Shown here: in pieces, positions 17,059-25,536 of the stretch | How positions within the stretch are numbered: the stretch's first letter is position 1 | Layout of the letters: each line of letters starts with the position of its first letter | Assembly (NCBI GenBank): GCA_002371825.1 | Contig: DFHF01000009.1 | Span: 24,127 to 88,126, forward strand | Length of the DNA: 64,000 bases | From: Ruminococcus flavefaciens | Lineage (GTDB): Bacteria > Bacillota > Clostridia > Oscillospirales > Ruminococcaceae | Direction of reading: 5' to 3' | Position numbers and translations under genes: made by a program | The notes under the pieces: generated by a model | The model's database searches: none | Told to the model about the DNA's origin: nothing | The model's input: the letters and a program-made list of their open reading frames with translations, nothing else

Positions 17059-17769
17059 ATGCCAACACCCCATAATAACGCAGAAAAAGGCAGTATCGCC
17101 AAAACCGTCCTCATGCCGGGCGACCCTCTCAGAGCTAAATTCATTGCTGAGAATTATCTTGACTCGCCGATATGCTACAATGAAGTCAGAGGTATGCTGG
17201 GCTATACCGGCACCTACAAAGGAATCCCCGTATCAGTCCAGGGAAGCGGCATGGGTATGCCTTCCATCGGCATATATTCATGGGAGCTTTTCAACGAATA
17301 CGGTGTTGAAAACATCATCCGTGTAGGCACAGCCGGAGCTATAGCTGATAATGTTGAGCTCCGTGACGTGGTGATAGGCATGAGCGCCAGCACAAATTCT
17401 GCCTACGCTTCACAGTACCGTCTACCCGGCACATACGCTCCCACAGCTTCATGGAGCCTGCTTTCAGCCGCAGTACGCTCAGCAGAAGAAAAAAATGCAG
17501 CCTTCCATGTGGGCAATATTTTTTCCAGCGATACCTTCTATGACGATGCCGACAGTCTTGCTCAGTGGCAGAAAATGGGAGTTCTCGCCATTGAAATGGA
17601 GGCTGCTGCACTCTACATGAATGCCGCAAGAGCAGGAAAAAATGCTCTCTGCATACTTACTGTATCAGACTGTCCGCTGAGAGGTCTCTCCACATCAGCA
17701 GAAGAGCGCCAGACCACATTCCGTGATATGATGGAGATTGCTCTTGAAACTGCCATAAAAGTCAACTGA
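17059..17769 (+). CDS. deoD: Purine-nucleoside phosphorylase, DeoD type
   Basis: A 236-residue hexameric-type purine nucleoside phosphorylase that converts (deoxy)nucleosides and phosphate to base plus (deoxy)ribose-1-phosphate. The N-terminal M-P-T-P-H-N, M-P-G-D-P-L-R-A-K-F, G-S-G-M-G-M-P-S and R-V-G-T-A-G-A motifs and the late E-M-E-A-A-A and V-S-D-C elements are classic DeoD. Position 205 is Cys where many homologues have His (S-D-H). The ATG at 17059 follows AAAGGAGG. It stands alone, with its own promoter and a structured leader. Confidence 0.96.
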   Translation: MPTPHNNAEKGSIAKTVLMPGDPLRAKFIAENYLDSPICYNEVRGMLGYTGTYKGIPVSVQGSGMGMPSIGIYSWELFNEYGVENIIRVGTAGAIADNVELRDVVIGMSASTNSAYASQYRLPGTYAPTASWSLLSAAVRSAEEKNAAFHVGNIFSSDTFYDDADSLAQWQKMGVLAIEMEAAALYMNAARAGKNALCILTVSDCPLRGLSTSAEERQTTFRDMMEIALETAIKVN

Positions 17770-17824
17770 GACAGATATCGGCTTAATACAGGCATATCTC
17801 GGTATCCAAGCAACAGTATAATAT

Positions 17825-17867
17825 CTTAAAGAACCGAATCCTTAAAAAAATACACCGATTCTTTAAG
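17825..17867. repeat. Inverted repeat CTTAAAGAA / TTCTTTAAG
   Basis: A perfect 9-bp inverted repeat (17825-17833 and 17859-17867) spaced by 25 nt lies about 55 bp after deoD. It could end deoD transcription, although the T run is poor, or form part of the regulatory site that starts at 17862. Confidence 0.45.
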
Positions 17868-17910
17868 TTTAATTTAAGACTATTTTAAGGTAAGGCGGAT
17901 ATACTATAAG
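17862..17910 (+). promoter_or_regulatory. Three 11-bp-phased TTTAAG repeats upstream of a -10-like box
   Basis: TTTAAG occurs at 17862-17867, 17873-17878 and 17884-17889, exactly 11 bp apart. TATAAG follows at 17905-17910, with TATACT overlapping it at 17900-17905. Direct repeats spaced by one helical turn and abutting the -35 region are typical of sites bound by OmpR/PhoB-family activators. The binding factor is unknown. Confidence 0.45.
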
Positions 17911-17914
17911 AGGA

Positions 17915-17990
17915 TTAAGTAATCCCCCAATTCCCCTTCTATATTTATTTCTTAATTTATTTTGGCTATGCTTTAATGCATAGCTTTTTT
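17915..17990 (+). ncRNA. Candidate short C-rich small RNA
   Basis: A transcript starting near 17915 from the phased-repeat promoter would stop at the strong hairpin at 17965-17990, giving about 75 nt with no open frame. Its 5' part contains two C-rich patches (TCCCCC and TTCCCC, about 17923-17938), a feature of small RNAs that pair with Shine-Dalgarno sequences. This is inference; no family is recognised. Confidence 0.28.
17965..17990 (+). terminator. Intrinsic terminator before the LRR gene
   Basis: A perfect 7-bp stem (GCTATGC / GCATAGC) with a 6-nt loop and six T residues. It lies 185 bp beyond the deoD stop and upstream of a separate promoter for the LRR gene. Confidence 0.8.
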
Positions 17991-18005
17991 GCTTTTTACG
18001 GGATA

Positions 18006-18034
18006 TTGCTTTATTTCCCCGAATCTGATATAAT
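18006..18034 (+). promoter_or_regulatory. Promoter of the dockerin LRR gene
   Basis: TTGCTT (18006-18011), 17 bp, TATAAT (18029-18034). AAGGAGG precedes the ATG at 18065. Confidence 0.75.
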
Positions 18035-18064
18035 AATATCAGCACTTTTTAAGGAGGAAATCTT

Positions 18065-19840
18065 ATGGACATGAAAAAAATATCTGCTGCTCTGCTTGCA
18101 CTCTGTCTGACAGGCACCGGTCTTACCCTCTCTTATCCGCCGGAGCTGCCGGAGGTCTATGCTGCCTCTGAACTTGTTTCAGGCACCTGCGGCGAGAAAC
18201 TCACATGGACCGTTGACCAGAGCACCGGTGTCCTTACCATAAGCGGCAAGGGAAATATGGACAACTACGCATATGTTACAATGTACGGCACTCTGGCTGA
18301 CCCGATGATAACCTTCCGCAACGGTTATAAACCGCCATGGTATGACTACAAAGACTCTATCACTTCTATCGTCGTTGAAGAAGGTGTCACCTGCATAGGC
18401 GAGACCGCTTTTGTGGGACTCGTAAACGTTAAGTCAATGTCACTGCCTTCAACTCTGAAAGAACTCCGCAGTGAATGCTTTGAGAACCTCAGCAGCATAG
18501 AGTACATCGACCTTCCGGACAGCATCGTATCTATAGGTGGCTTTGCCTTTGAATGCTGCCTCTCACTGAAAAAAATAGACATCCCTGACAGCGTCGTTGA
18601 AATGGGCGGTGCCGTTTTCCGTGAATGCCATGCTCTTGAAGAGGTGAGACTTTCTGAAAATATCTCCGAGCTTTCCGCTACATTCTCCGGCTGCCATTCC
18701 CTGAAGTCTGTCTCCGTGCCTGAATCTGTAAAGACTATCCGTTTAGGTACATTCACAGGCTGTACTGCTCTGACCTCTGTTGTTCTGCCCTCAGGACTTT
18801 CTACATTGCCGGAAACCAATATTTTCGGCGGCTGTACCTCTCTCCCGGAGGTGACCCTCCGCTCCGGCTGCAAGAACTTCACAGTTGTTGACGGTGTGCT
18901 TTTCAGTAAGGACATGACCAAGCTTTACACCTATCCCAGCAGCAAAAAGGACAGCACCTATACCGTTCCCGACACCGTTGAGACTATCGTTTCAGGCGCC
19001 TTCAGCACTACTGTTTACCTCACCGAGCTCACCGTTCCCGAGGGCGTCACAAGCTGCGGTTCCGGTGTTTTTTCATCAGGGAAAGTCCTCCGGAAGCTGA
19101 CTCTCCCTGACAGTCTTAAAGAAATAGGCGCCAACACCTGCTGTGAGTGTGCCAAACTTACCGACGTGAGACTTCCGTCAGAGCTTACAGCTATCCCGGA
19201 CAATTTCATCGGCTTCGACACCAAGATCACGCAGCTCGACCTTCCTGAGAGCATCACATCTATCGGACAAAAGGCTTTCCAGGGCTGTTCAGGTCTCACA
19301 AACCTCAGTGTGCCGGCCAATATCACGTCTATCGGACAAGAAGCCTATGCACTCTCAGGTATACGTCAGGCGATCATCCCTGCAGCAGTTTCCGAGCTGC
19401 CCACAGATACCTTTTTCCATTGCAGGGAGCTCAGCTCAATAACTATCCTTGATCCGGACTGCGTCATCTATGACTCCGACCGGACTATCTGCGATTCCTA
19501 CTCCTACAGCGCTGACAAAGCCTCTTACAGCGGTATCATATACGGCTACAAAAACTCCACAGCACAGGCCTATGCCGAAAAATACGGCTATAGGTTCGCC
19601 GCTTTGGACGACACTTTTATAAAAGGTGACGTGAATAATGACGGAGTAATAGACGGCACTGATGCAACTATGGTACTGAGGGATTTCGGCTTACGAAGCG
19701 CATATCTGCCCTCTTATCTGAACAGCATCCAGCAGAGATCTGCCGATGTCAATGAAGACGGAATGATCGACGGCACCGATGCTACACTCATCCTAAGATA
19801 CTATTCAGCAGAACTTAACGGCATGGAACCTCATTGGTAA
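18065..19840 (+). CDS. Secreted BspA-like LRR protein with dockerin
   Basis: A 591-residue extracellular protein. A signal peptide (about 1-34) is followed by a short beta module (36-95) with L-T-W-T-V-D-x-x-T-G-V-L-T-I-S-G, then about 14 BspA/TpLRR-type leucine-rich repeats (LRR_5, about 100-470) of the form L-x-x-I-x-L-P-x-S-(I/V)-x-x-I-G-x-x-A-F-x-x-C. The C-terminus is a type I dockerin (about 525-583) with two well-formed calcium loops (D-V-N-N-D-G-V-I-D and D-V-N-E-D-G-M-I-D). It carries no catalytic domain. It probably binds host, partner-cell or substrate surfaces while docked to a cohesin. A bidirectional terminator follows. Confidence 0.92.
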   Translation: MDMKKISAALLALCLTGTGLTLSYPPELPEVYAASELVSGTCGEKLTWTVDQSTGVLTISGKGNMDNYAYVTMYGTLADPMITFRNGYKPPWYDYKDSITSIVVEEGVTCIGETAFVGLVNVKSMSLPSTLKELRSECFENLSSIEYIDLPDSIVSIGGFAFECCLSLKKIDIPDSVVEMGGAVFRECHALEEVRLSENISELSATFSGCHSLKSVSVPESVKTIRLGTFTGCTALTSVVLPSGLSTLPETNIFGGCTSLPEVTLRSGCKNFTVVDGVLFSKDMTKLYTYPSSKKDSTYTVPDTVETIVSGAFSTTVYLTELTVPEGVTSCGSGVFSSGKVLRKLTLPDSLKEIGANTCCECAKLTDVRLPSELTAIPDNFIGFDTKITQLDLPESITSIGQKAFQGCSGLTNLSVPANITSIGQEAYALSGIRQAIIPAAVSELPTDTFFHCRELSSITILDPDCVIYDSDRTICDSYSYSADKASYSGIIYGYKNSTAQAYAEKYGYRFAALDDTFIKGDVNNDGVIDGTDATMVLRDFGLRSAYLPSYLNSIQQRSADVNEDGMIDGTDATLILRYYSAELNGMEPHW

Positions 19841-19842
19841 AA

Positions 19843-19874
19843 AATACCGCAGCTTTAAAGCTGCGGTATTTTTA
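19843..19874. terminator. Bidirectional terminator between LRR gene and metH
   Basis: A nearly perfect 14-bp palindrome centred on AGCTTTAAAGCT with A and T runs on either side. It serves the convergent LRR and pheA-metH transcripts. Confidence 0.9.
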
Positions 19875-19893
19875 TAAATATAGTTTTTAAAAC

Positions 19894-22272
19894 TCATCCG
19901 CCGTACACACGGGCAGCAATATCGACAGTCTGCTTTGCGTCCTTTGCATAGAAATCAGCGTGTATCTGCTTAGCATAGGATTCAGTAAGCACAGCTCCGC
20001 CAACAACAGTCTTGCATTCCGGGTACTTTTCATTGAGAAGAGCTATAGTATCTGCCATGGCACCGAGAGTAGTTGTCATAAGAGCTGAAAGTCCCACAAG
20101 ACTAACCTTCTCACGGACTGCCGCCTCTAAAACCACAGACGGGTCCACATCCCTTCCAAGGTCTATAACTGTGAATCCGTAGCTTTCCAGCAGCACCTTG
20201 ACTATGTTCTTGCCGATATCGTGGATATCTCCCTTTACAGTGGCCAGCACCACTTTTCCCTTTGAGACTGCTTCCCCGCCGCCTGTAGAGATACGGCTCT
20301 TTATTACCTCAAAGCAGGCCTGAGCCGCTCCGGCAGTAAGAATTAGCTGCGGCAGGAATATCTTTCCCTTTTCAAAATCTGCTCCTGCGGCATCAAGAGC
20401 CGGTATGAGCACATTGTTTATCATCTCCATAGGGTCAGTATCGGCTATCATAGCCTCAGCAGCTTTCACTGCATCGTTTTTCAGTCCGTTCTTTACGCAA
20501 TAGCCAAGGTCAGCAGTATTTCCCGCAGCCGAAGGTGCAGGTGCTGCCTTTGGAGCAGAGCTGTCCTGAGCATAAACGCTTATAAAGTCGGCAGAATCAC
20601 GGTCTATCCCGGCCAGCAGGCGGTATGCTCTGACTGCTCCTATGATAGAATCTATATTCGGGTTTATAATCGGGAGGTCAAGTCCGCTGTGGAGAGCCAT
20701 TGTAAGGAAGGTACGGGTTATAAGCTCTCTGTTAGGAAGTCCGAAGGAAATATTTGATACACCGAGAACAGTTCTCAGCCCCAGCTCAGTTTTAACTCTG
20801 TGGAGGGCATTGAGAGTCTCCATAACTCCGTCCTGCTCTGCTGAGGCAGTAAGGGTAAGGCAGTCTATGAACACATCCTCACGGGGGATACCGTACTCCA
20901 TAGCTCTGCGGAGTATCTTCTCAGCTATAGCAAAACGGCCTTCCGCTGTCTTGGGGATACCGCCCTTATCCAGACAAAGTCCGACCACAGATGCACCGTA
21001 CTTCTTTACAAGGGGAAGTATAGCCTCTATCGACTCATCCTCGCCGTTAACGGAGTTTACTATCGGCTTGCCGTTGTAAACACGGAGTCCGGCCTCAAGC
21101 ACCTCAGGTATAGTGGAATCCAGCTGCAAAGGAGTATCACAGATACCCTGTATGCTCTTTACCGCATTGACCATCATTGACTTTTCATCAATGCCAGGCA
21201 GTCCCACATTGACGTCAAGTATCTCAGCACCGGCGTGTATCTGTTCAACAGCCTGACCGAGGATATAGTCCATATCGTTGGCAAGCAGAGCCTCCTTGAA
21301 GCGCTTTTTTCCCGTAGGATTGATCCTTTCACCGATAACACGGGGCTGGTCTATAACAACACAGCTGACTGCTGAGCAGGCCTTGCTGTAGGACTTTACC
21401 TCACGGACAGTCTTCTTCATTCCGGAAAGAGCTTCCTTCATTCTTCTGATATGCTCCGGAGTAGTTCCGCAGCATCCGCCGAAAACAGATACTCCGGCCT
21501 TTGCCAGCTTGACTGCGCTCTCTGCAAACTCCTCCGGTCCCACGTTGAAAAGATTTGTTGAGGGGTCCGGAAGTCCGGCATTTGGCTTGGCTATAACAGG
21601 CAGAGCCGAAAGTGAGCATATCTTTTCAAGGACGGGATAGAGCTCCTCAGGGCCCAGCGAGCAGTTTACTCCCAGAGCATCCACCCCCAGTCCCTCAAGG
21701 ACTGCCACCATGCACTCCGGAGATACTCCGGTAAAGGTACGCATATTCTCCTCAAAGGTCATAGTCACCATTACAGGCTTGTCGGAGTTTTCCTTAGCTG
21801 CAAGGACTGCTGCCTTGACCTCGTAAAGGTCCGTCATAGTCTCTATCACTATAACATCAGCGTCTTTTCCCGCCAGAACGAGCTCCTTGTAGATATCATA
21901 GGCCTCCTCGAATTTAAGAGTGCCTGAGGGCTCGATAAGCTGTCCTGTAGGGCCCATATCAAGAGCCACAAGAGCTTTTCCGTCAGCGGCAGTCCGTGCA
22001 CAGTCAATGGCAGCTCCCACCACCTCTTCAACGGAATGGCCGCTTCTTGCAAGCTTAAGGCGGTTTGCACCGAATGTATTTGCGTAGACTATATCAGCAC
22101 CGCTTTCGATATACTGTCGGTGTATGCTGATTATAGCCTCTTTATTGGTAATATTGAGCAGCTCCGGAACGTGCTCTGTACTTATGCCCATTGACTGGAG
22201 CATCGTACCCATTCCTCCGTCAAGATATAAAAAGCCGTCTCTTTCAAAAATGGACCTGGATCCTTCTTCCAT
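19894..22272 (-). CDS. metH: Cobalamin-dependent methionine synthase (short form)
   Basis: A 792-residue MetH that methylates homocysteine from methyltetrahydrofolate. The homocysteine-binding domain (about 8-300) has zinc cysteines in V-N-C-S-L and G-G-C-C-G. A pterin-binding domain (about 310-565) and a B12 cap/binding region (about 595-790) with D-I-H-D-I-G-K-N, the cobalt-ligand histidine motif, follow. It ends there. The C-terminal S-adenosylmethionine reactivation domain of the full enzyme (about 1200 residues) is absent, so reactivation must come from a separate protein. It lies 5 bp after pheA in one operon, its ribosome binding site being inside the pheA end. LuxS in this window supplies homocysteine. 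Confidence 0.95.
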   Translation of the reverse strand: MEEGSRSIFERDGFLYLDGGMGTMLQSMGISTEHVPELLNITNKEAIISIHRQYIESGADIVYANTFGANRLKLARSGHSVEEVVGAAIDCARTAADGKALVALDMGPTGQLIEPSGTLKFEEAYDIYKELVLAGKDADVIVIETMTDLYEVKAAVLAAKENSDKPVMVTMTFEENMRTFTGVSPECMVAVLEGLGVDALGVNCSLGPEELYPVLEKICSLSALPVIAKPNAGLPDPSTNLFNVGPEEFAESAVKLAKAGVSVFGGCCGTTPEHIRRMKEALSGMKKTVREVKSYSKACSAVSCVVIDQPRVIGERINPTGKKRFKEALLANDMDYILGQAVEQIHAGAEILDVNVGLPGIDEKSMMVNAVKSIQGICDTPLQLDSTIPEVLEAGLRVYNGKPIVNSVNGEDESIEAILPLVKKYGASVVGLCLDKGGIPKTAEGRFAIAEKILRRAMEYGIPREDVFIDCLTLTASAEQDGVMETLNALHRVKTELGLRTVLGVSNISFGLPNRELITRTFLTMALHSGLDLPIINPNIDSIIGAVRAYRLLAGIDRDSADFISVYAQDSSAPKAAPAPSAAGNTADLGYCVKNGLKNDAVKAAEAMIADTDPMEMINNVLIPALDAAGADFEKGKIFLPQLILTAGAAQACFEVIKSRISTGGGEAVSKGKVVLATVKGDIHDIGKNIVKVLLESYGFTVIDLGRDVDPSVVLEAAVREKVSLVGLSALMTTTLGAMADTIALLNEKYPECKTVVGGAVLTESYAKQIHADFYAKDAKQTVDIAARVYGG

Positions 22273-22277
22273 AAATT

Positions 22278-23399
22278 TTATTCCTCCCTGAATGTGCCCA
22301 GCAGGCGGAAATACTCCAGATTCTCTTCAAGATCACGGAGCGTTGCCTTTACAGCCGGGTCTGAAAGCTTGCCTTTGAAATCCATATAGAACAGCACATC
22401 GAAGCTTCCGTCACGGATAGGTCTGTTCTCGATGCGCTGGATGTTCATGCCGTTGACATAGAACTTTGTAAGCAGTCGGTAAAGTGAACCCTCGGTATGC
22501 GGGATACGGAGCATTACAGATATTGCATCAGATTCCGGCATTACCTCAAGTCTGCGTGAAATGCACACGAAACGGGTGCGGTTGAGTGAGCAGTCAGCGA
22601 TATTCTCGGAGATTATATGAAGTCCCAGACGCTTTGCGCACTCCACAGAGCATACAGCAGCGATCTTTTCAGCAGGATCGCTGTTCCTTACCTTTTCAGC
22701 GGCAGTTGCAGTATTGCTGTAATCCGCTGTTTTAAGCCTGTTAACAGTAAGATAGTCACTGCACTGTGAAAGAGCCTGTCTGTGCGAATAGACACAGGTA
22801 ACTTCTGAGGCCGGTATATCTGAATTGGCGGCCAGGCAGTGATTTATCTCAACTATGACTTCCTTGACAGTATAAACGGTATACTTTGCCATAAGGTCAT
22901 AGGTGCTGTCCACAGAGCCGGCGGTGGAATTATGTACCGGAAGAACTCCGTAATCCAGCTCACCTGACTGTACAGCTTTGAAAACGTCCTCAAATGTACG
23001 GTAGAATGTGAGCTTCCTGTCGCCGAATATCATCCTTGCGGCAGTCTCGGAATTGGCTCCCTCAGTACCCTGACAGCCTATTCTCGAAGCACCTTCAAAA
23101 TCCGGAACTTCGAACTGATAATCCGGTGAACCTGCAAGGATCGTGCGATTCTGGAGTATCTTGCTGATATCCATGATAGTGGTAAAGAGGGCAGCTGTAC
23201 CGTTTTCAAGCTGACTGTCACCTGTAAGCGCCTTGATACGGTCAATTATCTGCTGTTCTCTTCCGCCTTGAAAAACAGGCATCTCATGCTGTTTCTTATA
23301 CTCTGCAACTCCTCTGCAGAGCTCCATTCTCTTCATAAAAAGAGAGAGTATCTCACTGTCTATATCGTCTATCCCGTCTCTGAGCTGTTTCAGATCCAT
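22278..23399 (-). CDS. pheA: Bifunctional chorismate mutase / prephenate dehydratase
   Basis: A 373-residue P-protein of phenylalanine synthesis. It has an AroQ-type chorismate mutase (about 1-88; R7, R27-region, K-K), a prephenate dehydratase (about 105-285) with the T-R-F motif, and a C-terminal ACT domain (about 293-368). In the phenylalanine-binding E-S-R-P motif the Ser is Asn (E-N-R-P), which may alter feedback inhibition. GGAGG lies before the ATG. It is the first gene of an operon with metH. A promoter at 23436-23464 leaves a leader of only about 30 nt, too short for an attenuator. Confidence 0.94.
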   Translation of the reverse strand: MDLKQLRDGIDDIDSEILSLFMKRMELCRGVAEYKKQHEMPVFQGGREQQIIDRIKALTGDSQLENGTAALFTTIMDISKILQNRTILAGSPDYQFEVPDFEGASRIGCQGTEGANSETAARMIFGDRKLTFYRTFEDVFKAVQSGELDYGVLPVHNSTAGSVDSTYDLMAKYTVYTVKEVIVEINHCLAANSDIPASEVTCVYSHRQALSQCSDYLTVNRLKTADYSNTATAAEKVRNSDPAEKIAAVCSVECAKRLGLHIISENIADCSLNRTRFVCISRRLEVMPESDAISVMLRIPHTEGSLYRLLTKFYVNGMNIQRIENRPIRDGSFDVLFYMDFKGKLSDPAVKATLRDLEENLEYFRLLGTFREE

Positions 23400-23435
23400 A
23401 TTTTACCTCCGGCAAACTATTTTTTATCACTTTAC

Positions 23436-23464
23436 AGTATAACAGATTATTTTGTAAAAATCAA
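23436..23464 (-). promoter_or_regulatory. Promoter of pheA-metH
   Basis: On the minus strand, TTGATT (23459-23464), 17 bp, TATACT (23436-23441). It is back to back with the ruvC promoter. Confidence 0.75.
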
Positions 23465-23483
23465 TAAAAATAGAATAAATATA

Positions 23484-23513
23484 TTGCAATGTATAAGGCT
23501 TTTGTGTTATAAT
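23484..23513 (+). promoter_or_regulatory. Promoter of the ruvC operon
   Basis: TTGCAA (23484-23489), 18 bp, TATAAT (23508-23513), about 65 bp before the GTG start of ruvC. No SOS (LexA) box of the GAAC-N4-GTTC type is visible nearby. Confidence 0.7.
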
Positions 23514-23578
23514 AGTATGGAATATAGTGAAGAACTATATATTTTTATTTGATTTAACAGACACTACAGGTAGGATAA

Positions 23579-24064
23579 GTGAAAAAGATAAGGATTTTAG
23601 GCGTCGACCCCGGTTATGCCATTGTCGGCTTCGGGATACTCGACTACGACGGAGTACGCTTTACTCCCATAGAATACGGCGCTGTGCTCACAGAAGCAGG
23701 GACTCCTTTTCCGGAACGCCTCAAGGCTATTTACACGGATATGGAGTTCATCTTCGACAAGTATGCCCCGGATTGCATGGCCATAGAGCGGCTCTACTTC
23801 AACACTAACCAGAAAACTGCCATCGATGTGGCACAGGCAAGAGGAGTTACCGTGCTCTCAGCTGCTCAGAGGAACATACCTATTTCCGAGTATACCCCTC
23901 TTCAGGTGAAATCCTCGGTAACCGGCTACGGAAAAGCTGAAAAACAGCAGGTCATGGAGATGACCCGTCAGCTCCTGGGGCTGGCTCAGATACCTAAGCC
24001 CGATGATGCCGCAGATGCCCTCGCTATAGCCATTTGCCACGGACATTCGGTCCGCTGGGGATAA
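23579..24064 (+). CDS. ruvC: Holliday junction resolvase RuvC
   Basis: A 161-residue RuvC endonuclease that cuts Holliday junctions with RuvAB. Acidic catalytic residues are visible: D9 in G-V-D-P-G, E69 in A-I-E-R-L, and the D-D-A-A-D-A-L-A pair near 141-146. The start is GTG at 23579, preceded by a weak GGTAGGAT. It is first in a run ruvC-ruvA-sseB-ruvB. Confidence 0.95.
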   Translation: MKKIRILGVDPGYAIVGFGILDYDGVRFTPIEYGAVLTEAGTPFPERLKAIYTDMEFIFDKYAPDCMAIERLYFNTNQKTAIDVAQARGVTVLSAAQRNIPISEYTPLQVKSSVTGYGKAEKQQVMEMTRQLLGLAQIPKPDDAADALAIAICHGHSVRWG

Positions 24065-24113
24065 CAGCATCAGGCAGGCTCTCCTACAAAAAGAAAAAAG
24101 GAGATCAGAAAAA

Positions 24114-24737
24114 ATGATCTACAGCTTAAAAGGCAGGCTCGCCGTAAAGGAACTGGGCTTTGCCGTTATCGAGTGTGCCGGAGTCGGCTACGGCTGCCGC
24201 ACCTCATACAACACTATCGCTCAGCTCGGCGAAACAGGCAGTGAGGCCATGCTCTACACCTATCTCTACGTCCGTGAGGACGTTGTGGAGCTCTTCGGCT
24301 TTGCTACCCAGCAGGAGCTGAGCTGCTTCAAACTCCTGATAACAGTTTCAGGAGTAGGCCCCAAGGCCGCAGTCTCTATATTATCAGATGTCACTCCGGA
24401 AAAATTTGCCTTCATCGTCGCCTCCGGAGACAGCAAGACCCTTACCAGAACAAAGGGCATCGGTGCCAAGACTGCCCAGAGGATAGTCCTTGAGCTCAAG
24501 GATAAGATCTCCTCAGAGACAGTCAGCGGAAGCATATCCGCAGATGCCTCAGCCTTCTCGGCTATACCATCGGGAGGCTCCTCAGCTTCTGCATCAGAAG
24601 CACTGGAAGCACTTATGGTTCTGGGCTATTCTCAGGGGGAAGTCGCTCCCATACTCGGAAAGCTTGACCCTTCACTGAGCACACAGGATCTCATAAAGGA
24701 GACTTTAAGACTTTTAGCATCAAGAAATTCTCGCTGA
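24114..24737 (+). CDS. ruvA: Holliday junction DNA-binding protein RuvA
   Basis: A 207-residue RuvA that binds four-way junctions and loads RuvB. An N-terminal OB domain (about 1-62), tandem helix-hairpin-helix motifs (L-I-T-V-S-G-V-G-P-K-A-A and R-T-K-G-I-G-A-K-T-A-Q-R) and a C-terminal RuvB-binding domain (about 158-205) are present. The linker at 135-158 is Ser/Ala-rich. AAGGAGA precedes the ATG, 49 bp after ruvC. Confidence 0.95.
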   Translation: MIYSLKGRLAVKELGFAVIECAGVGYGCRTSYNTIAQLGETGSEAMLYTYLYVREDVVELFGFATQQELSCFKLLITVSGVGPKAAVSILSDVTPEKFAFIVASGDSKTLTRTKGIGAKTAQRIVLELKDKISSETVSGSISADASAFSAIPSGGSSASASEALEALMVLGYSQGEVAPILGKLDPSLSTQDLIKETLRLLASRNSR

Positions 24738-24783
24738 CAACCAGCGTCGATCAGTATTCCACTACAGAAAGGAAGAAATCACT

Positions 24784-25515
24784 ATGAATCTCGATGAATT
24801 ATTGAAGGCAGCCATTACAGATCCCTCAAAGCGATCGGTATTTCTACAGACCCTCATAAAAAGCGACGTCTATGTAATATGCAAGAATCCTGTAAAGCAG
24901 GAAAGAGGACGTGCTGAGGGCGGTATCCAGCTTGAGTTAGTAACGACGCAGAACCCGGACGGCGACATCTTCATCCCTTTCTTCACAAGCTACCGTGCTC
25001 TACAGCAGTTCGCAAAGAGATATGTTGACTGCTACAAGATCAACTGCCTCAGACTCTTTGACCTGATACAGTCCGTATCTGCCGTGCTGAACCCCAACTC
25101 CTACGGTAAGGAATTCTCCTCACAGGAGATAAAGAGCATACTGATGGTGGCAAGAAACCTTAAAATAAAGGCCATTTCCTATAACGAGGCTGATATAATC
25201 TCCTACCGCCCGGTAGAACACTCAGTAGGACATATAACCAAGGCCGCAAGCAAATTTCTTTCAAAACAGCCGAATGTTGACAGAGCCTTCATCATGGAGA
25301 TGATAAAGGGCTGTGAAAAGCCTCAGATACTAATCGTACTCGATATGATGGGCAGCACAAGAAAGCTCTTCGTACCGCTCTCGAAGTACCTCTCGAAAAC
25401 AGTCAAGGCTAACGAGCACCTCTGCTTCATAAGCTATGAACAGGACATGGGCAAGAAAGCTGCCGAGACAGTTGACCCGTTCTATGTGCGCAAGAAGAGG
25501 TATTTTGAAAAGTAA
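24784..25515 (+). CDS. SseB-like protein
   Basis: A 243-residue cytosolic protein with an SseB N-terminal domain (about 5-120; the pattern D-G-x-x-F-I-P-F-F-T-S near 58-68) and a C-terminal SseB-type domain (about 125-240). The family is named from E. coli SseB (enhanced serine sensitivity), but its biochemical role is not settled. It sits between ruvA (46-bp gap) and ruvB (21-bp gap), an order I do not know as standard. This suggests co-expression with junction processing rather than a proven link. Confidence 0.75.
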   Translation: MNLDELLKAAITDPSKRSVFLQTLIKSDVYVICKNPVKQERGRAEGGIQLELVTTQNPDGDIFIPFFTSYRALQQFAKRYVDCYKINCLRLFDLIQSVSAVLNPNSYGKEFSSQEIKSILMVARNLKIKAISYNEADIISYRPVEHSVGHITKAASKFLSKQPNVDRAFIMEMIKGCEKPQILIVLDMMGSTRKLFVPLSKYLSKTVKANEHLCFISYEQDMGKKAAETVDPFYVRKKRYFEK

Positions 25516-25536
25516 TACAAGTCAGGAGATAATGAT

